Shown one piece after another: positions 6,625-8,446 of a stretch of 8,446 nt of DNA. Made by a program: the position numbers and the translations under genes. Within the stretch, counting starts at the first letter, position 1; every line of letters begins with the position of its first letter. This DNA comes from Pseudomonadota bacterium. Lineage in GTDB: Bacteria; Pseudomonadota; Gammaproteobacteria; Pseudomonadales; Pseudomonadaceae. Under the pieces are notes generated by a model that ran no database searches, was not told the DNA's origin, and was given only the letters and a program-made list of their open reading frames with translations. The stretch covers positions 1-8,446 of the forward strand of contig JAEYXX010000022.1 of assembly GCA_023431055.1 (NCBI GenBank), given 5' to 3'.

Positions 6625-7662
6625 ATGGAATACCGCAAGCTAGGCCGAACCGATCTCGAAGTCAGCGCACTTTGCCTGGGCACCATGACCTGGGGCGAGC
6701 AAAACAGCGAGAGCGAAGGCCATGCCCAGATCGAACGGGCCAAGGCCAGCGGCATCAACTTTATCGACACCGCCGAGATGTACCCGGTGCCACCGCGCGC
6801 CGAAACCTACAGCAAGACCGAGCAGATCATCGGTAGTTATTTCAAGCGCCATGGCGACCGCGCCGACTGGATACTGGCCAGCAAGATCGCCGGCCCCGGC
6901 AACGGCATCACCCATATCCGCGACGGCCAACTCAAATTCAACCGCGAGCACATAGTCGCCGCGCTGGATGCCAGTCTCAAGCGCCTGCAAACCGACTGGA
7001 TCGACCTGTACCAGCTGCACTGGCCGGAGCGTCCGACCAATTTCTTCGGCCAGCTCGGCTATAAGCACCGGGATACGGACTTCACTCCGCTGGAGGAAAC
7101 CCTGGAAGTGCTCGACGAGCAGGTCAAGGCCGGCAAGATTCGCCATATCGGTCTGTCCAACGAAACGCCGTGGGGCACGATGAAATTCCTGCAACTGGCC
7201 GAGAGCCGCGGCTGGCCGCGCGCCGTATCGATCCAGAACCCCTACAACCTGCTCAACCGCAGCTTCGAGGTGGGCCTGGCCGAGGTGGCGATTCGCGAGC
7301 AGTGCGGCCTGCTGGCTTATTCACCGCTGGCATTCGGCATGCTTAGCGGCAAGTACGAAGGTGGTGCACGCCCGGCTGGCGCACGCATCAGCCTGTTCAG
7401 CCGCTTCGCCCGCTACACCAATCCGGAAGCCGAAGCAGCCTGCTCACGCTATGTCGCCCTGGCCCGCGAACACGGCCTGGACCCGGCGCAGATGGCCCTG
7501 GCCTTCGTCACCGCTCAGCCGTTCGTGACCAGCAACATCATCGGCGCCACCAGCCTGGAGCAACTGGACAGCAACCTGGCCAGCGCCGAGCTGAAGCTCT
7601 CCGAAGAAGTGCTCGCCGGTATCGAGGCGATTCACAAGGGGCAACCCAACCCCGCGCCCTAA
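6625..7662 (+). CDS. tas: Tas-type NADP(H)-dependent aldo/keto reductase
   Basis: A 345-residue (beta/alpha)8-barrel oxidoreductase, nearly the same length as E. coli Tas (346) and very similar along its length, for example in [20 protein letters not shown] and [17 protein letters not shown]. The aldo/keto reductase tetrad is D48, Y53, K87 and H132. The C-terminal cofactor-binding region is [17 protein letters not shown]. The physiological substrate is unknown; E. coli tas was found as a suppressor of tyrosine starvation. The start at 6625 is set by AAGGAG at 6613-6618 and by homology; an in-frame ATG at 6598 is less likely. It is divergent from rplM, with 248 bp between them, and I see only a weak promoter candidate upstream (TTGCGA at 6571 and TGTATG at 6595). 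Its stop overlaps the nfi stop on the other strand. Confidence 0.94.
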   Translation: MEYRKLGRTDLEVSALCLGTMTWGEQNSESEGHAQIERAKASGINFIDTAEMYPVPPRAETYSKTEQIIGSYFKRHGDRADWILASKIAGPGNGITHIRDGQLKFNREHIVAALDASLKRLQTDWIDLYQLHWPERPTNFFGQLGYKHRDTDFTPLEETLEVLDEQVKAGKIRHIGLSNETPWGTMKFLQLAESRGWPRAVSIQNPYNLLNRSFEVGLAEVAIREQCGLLAYSPLAFGMLSGKYEGGARPAGARISLFSRFARYTNPEAEAACSRYVALAREHGLDPAQMALAFVTAQPFVTSNIIGATSLEQLDSNLASAELKLSEEVLAGIEAIHKGQPNPAP

Positions 7663-8372
7663 AAAAGAGAGGGCTGATCGTTCCTGGCATCGCGTCGCGA
7701 GGCCAGGCGATCAGCCAGGCGGGTCGGCTCGGGCAAACGGTGGCGCCTGACGCAGGCCATGACCAACTCCGGCACCCGCTCGAGACTGACCCGATTGCCC
7801 GGCGAGACGATCAGTGGTCGCACACGATCCTTGCTGCGCAACACCCAGCCAATTCGCTCGCCCCTCCTGCTCAGCAGCTCGACGCGCGAACCTTGCAACT
7901 CGTCCAGCTCGGCGTGATGCCCGGTAAGAATCTTCTTGGCCACGCCAATGGTCGGCAAGCCGCTGACCACACCCAGGTGTGCGGCGATGCCCAAGCCACG
8001 CGGGTGGGCGATGCCATGGCCGTCGACGAAGACCAGATCCGGTTCATGCGGCAGATCAGCCAAGGCTCGAAGCAAGGCGGGCAATTCACGAAAGGACAGC
8101 AGCCCCGGCACATAGGGCATGCTGGTGGGAATGCGTGCCACGCATTCGGCTAGCGGCTGCAGCGTATCGGCATCCAGCAGCACTGCGGCAGCGCGGGTGA
8201 TAGCGCCGCCCTCCTCGAAACCTACATCCACGCCCGCCACACGCCGTAGCGGCGGATAGTCGTCTTCCAGCCGTACTTGCCGAGCCAGTTGCATCTGCAA
8301 CTCGCGGGCAGCCGCTGGGCTACCGTCCCAGCCCGCAAATGGGGAGGCGGCCAGATCGCTCAATCGGGTCAT
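7659..8372 (-). CDS. nfi: Endonuclease V (deoxyinosine 3' endonuclease)
   Basis: A 237-residue DNA repair enzyme that nicks DNA one phosphodiester 3' of deoxyinosine, starting alternative excision repair of deaminated adenine. Family motifs are all present: RVAGVDVGF with catalytic D49; [15 protein letters not shown] with Y87 and E96; [23 protein letters not shown] with D117; and GVAKKILTG with K146. H211 near the C-terminus matches the histidine of [10 protein letters not shown]. It is slightly longer than E. coli Nfi (about 223). The start at 8372 is chosen for a GGAG about 7 nt upstream and for homology; the open frame continues to the window edge but that part is unlike the family. Its last codons form a long hairpin and its TAG overlaps the tas TAA. 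Confidence 0.95.
   Translation of the reverse strand: MTRLSDLAASPFAGWDGSPAAARELQMQLARQVRLEDDYPPLRRVAGVDVGFEEGGAITRAAAVLLDADTLQPLAECVARIPTSMPYVPGLLSFRELPALLRALADLPHEPDLVFVDGHGIAHPRGLGIAAHLGVVSGLPTIGVAKKILTGHHAELDELQGSRVELLSRRGERIGWVLRSKDRVRPLIVSPGNRVSLERVPELVMACVRRHRLPEPTRLADRLASRRDARNDQPSLF
7661..7716 (-). terminator. Terminator-like hairpin inside the 3' end of nfi
   Basis: The arms GGCTGATCG (7672-7680) and CGATCAGCC (7708-7716) pair perfectly. Inside them CCTGGC (7683-7688) pairs with GCCAGG (7702-7707), and inside that TCGC pairs with GCGA around a 3-nt loop. Only a 2-nt bulge and single mismatched bases interrupt the stem. On the minus strand it is followed by CTCTCTTTTTTAG, so the nfi stop codon lies in the U-tract. 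The 5 nt between stem and U-run make it an imperfect terminator. On the plus strand no T-run follows, so it should act only for nfi. Confidence 0.6.
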
Positions 8373-8378
8373 GAGGCT

Positions 8379-8401
8379 CTCCAGGCATTTCTGCCTTGGA
8401 G
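8379..8401 (-). promoter_or_regulatory. Hairpin covering the nfi ribosome binding site
   Basis: On the minus strand CTCCAAGGCA-GAAA-TGCCTGGAG forms a 9-bp stem with one bulged A and a GAAA tetraloop. The GGAG on its 3' arm is the probable Shine-Dalgarno sequence of nfi, 6-7 nt before the start codon. If it forms in mRNA, it would hide the ribosome binding site and lower or regulate translation. Structure seen by eye; function is inference. Confidence 0.4.
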
Positions 8402-8446
8402 CCGCGGGGCTACGCCTGAGTTCGCCCCGCGAACCGCCGCCCAATC

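Overview
The window is a GC-rich stretch of a gammaproteobacterial chromosome, almost certainly Pseudomonas or a close relative. From memory of the P. aeruginosa chromosome, the order yraN, gmhA/diaA-like, BON lipoprotein, sspB, sspA, cytochrome c1, cytochrome b, Rieske, rpsI, rplM matches the PA4424-PA4433 region. It is core housekeeping DNA. I see no transposase, integrase, phage gene, CRISPR array, toxin-antitoxin pair, tRNA or rRNA.

Left block, plus strand (1-1420): the 3' end of yraN, a SIS-domain sugar-phosphate isomerase (gmhA/diaA type), and a dual-BON outer-membrane lipoprotein (dolP/yraP type). They are tightly packed and end in a strong hairpin terminator. The 136-bp gap between the convergent dolP and sspB genes is nearly filled by a striking repeat element: heptamers of the form GCCTGNN on opposite strands, flanking the terminator.

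Central block, minus strand, read from right to left: rplM-rpsI (ribosomal proteins L13 and S9) with a recognisable promoter and terminator; then petA-petB-petC (Rieske protein, cytochrome b, cytochrome c1), the complete three-subunit bacterial cytochrome bc1 complex, with its own promoter, 1-nt TGATG overlaps at both internal junctions, and a strong terminator; then sspA-sspB (stringent starvation protein A and the ClpXP adaptor SspB). The rplM and petA promoters share the same -35 hexamer (TTGTCA), a 17-bp spacer and nearby short palindromes.

Right block: tas (aldo/keto reductase, plus strand) and nfi (endonuclease V, minus strand) converge and overlap by 4 bp, so their stop codons share bases. 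A near-perfect long hairpin followed by a U-tract lies within the last codons of nfi and looks like a terminator inside coding sequence.

I found no undescribed multi-gene system. The best second-look items are the inverted heptamer/terminator element at 1368-1495, the nfi terminator embedded in its coding sequence, the combination of GmhA catalytic residues with a DiaA-type neighbourhood, and the cytochrome b variants (PVWY in place of PEWY; 15-residue His spacing in helix D).
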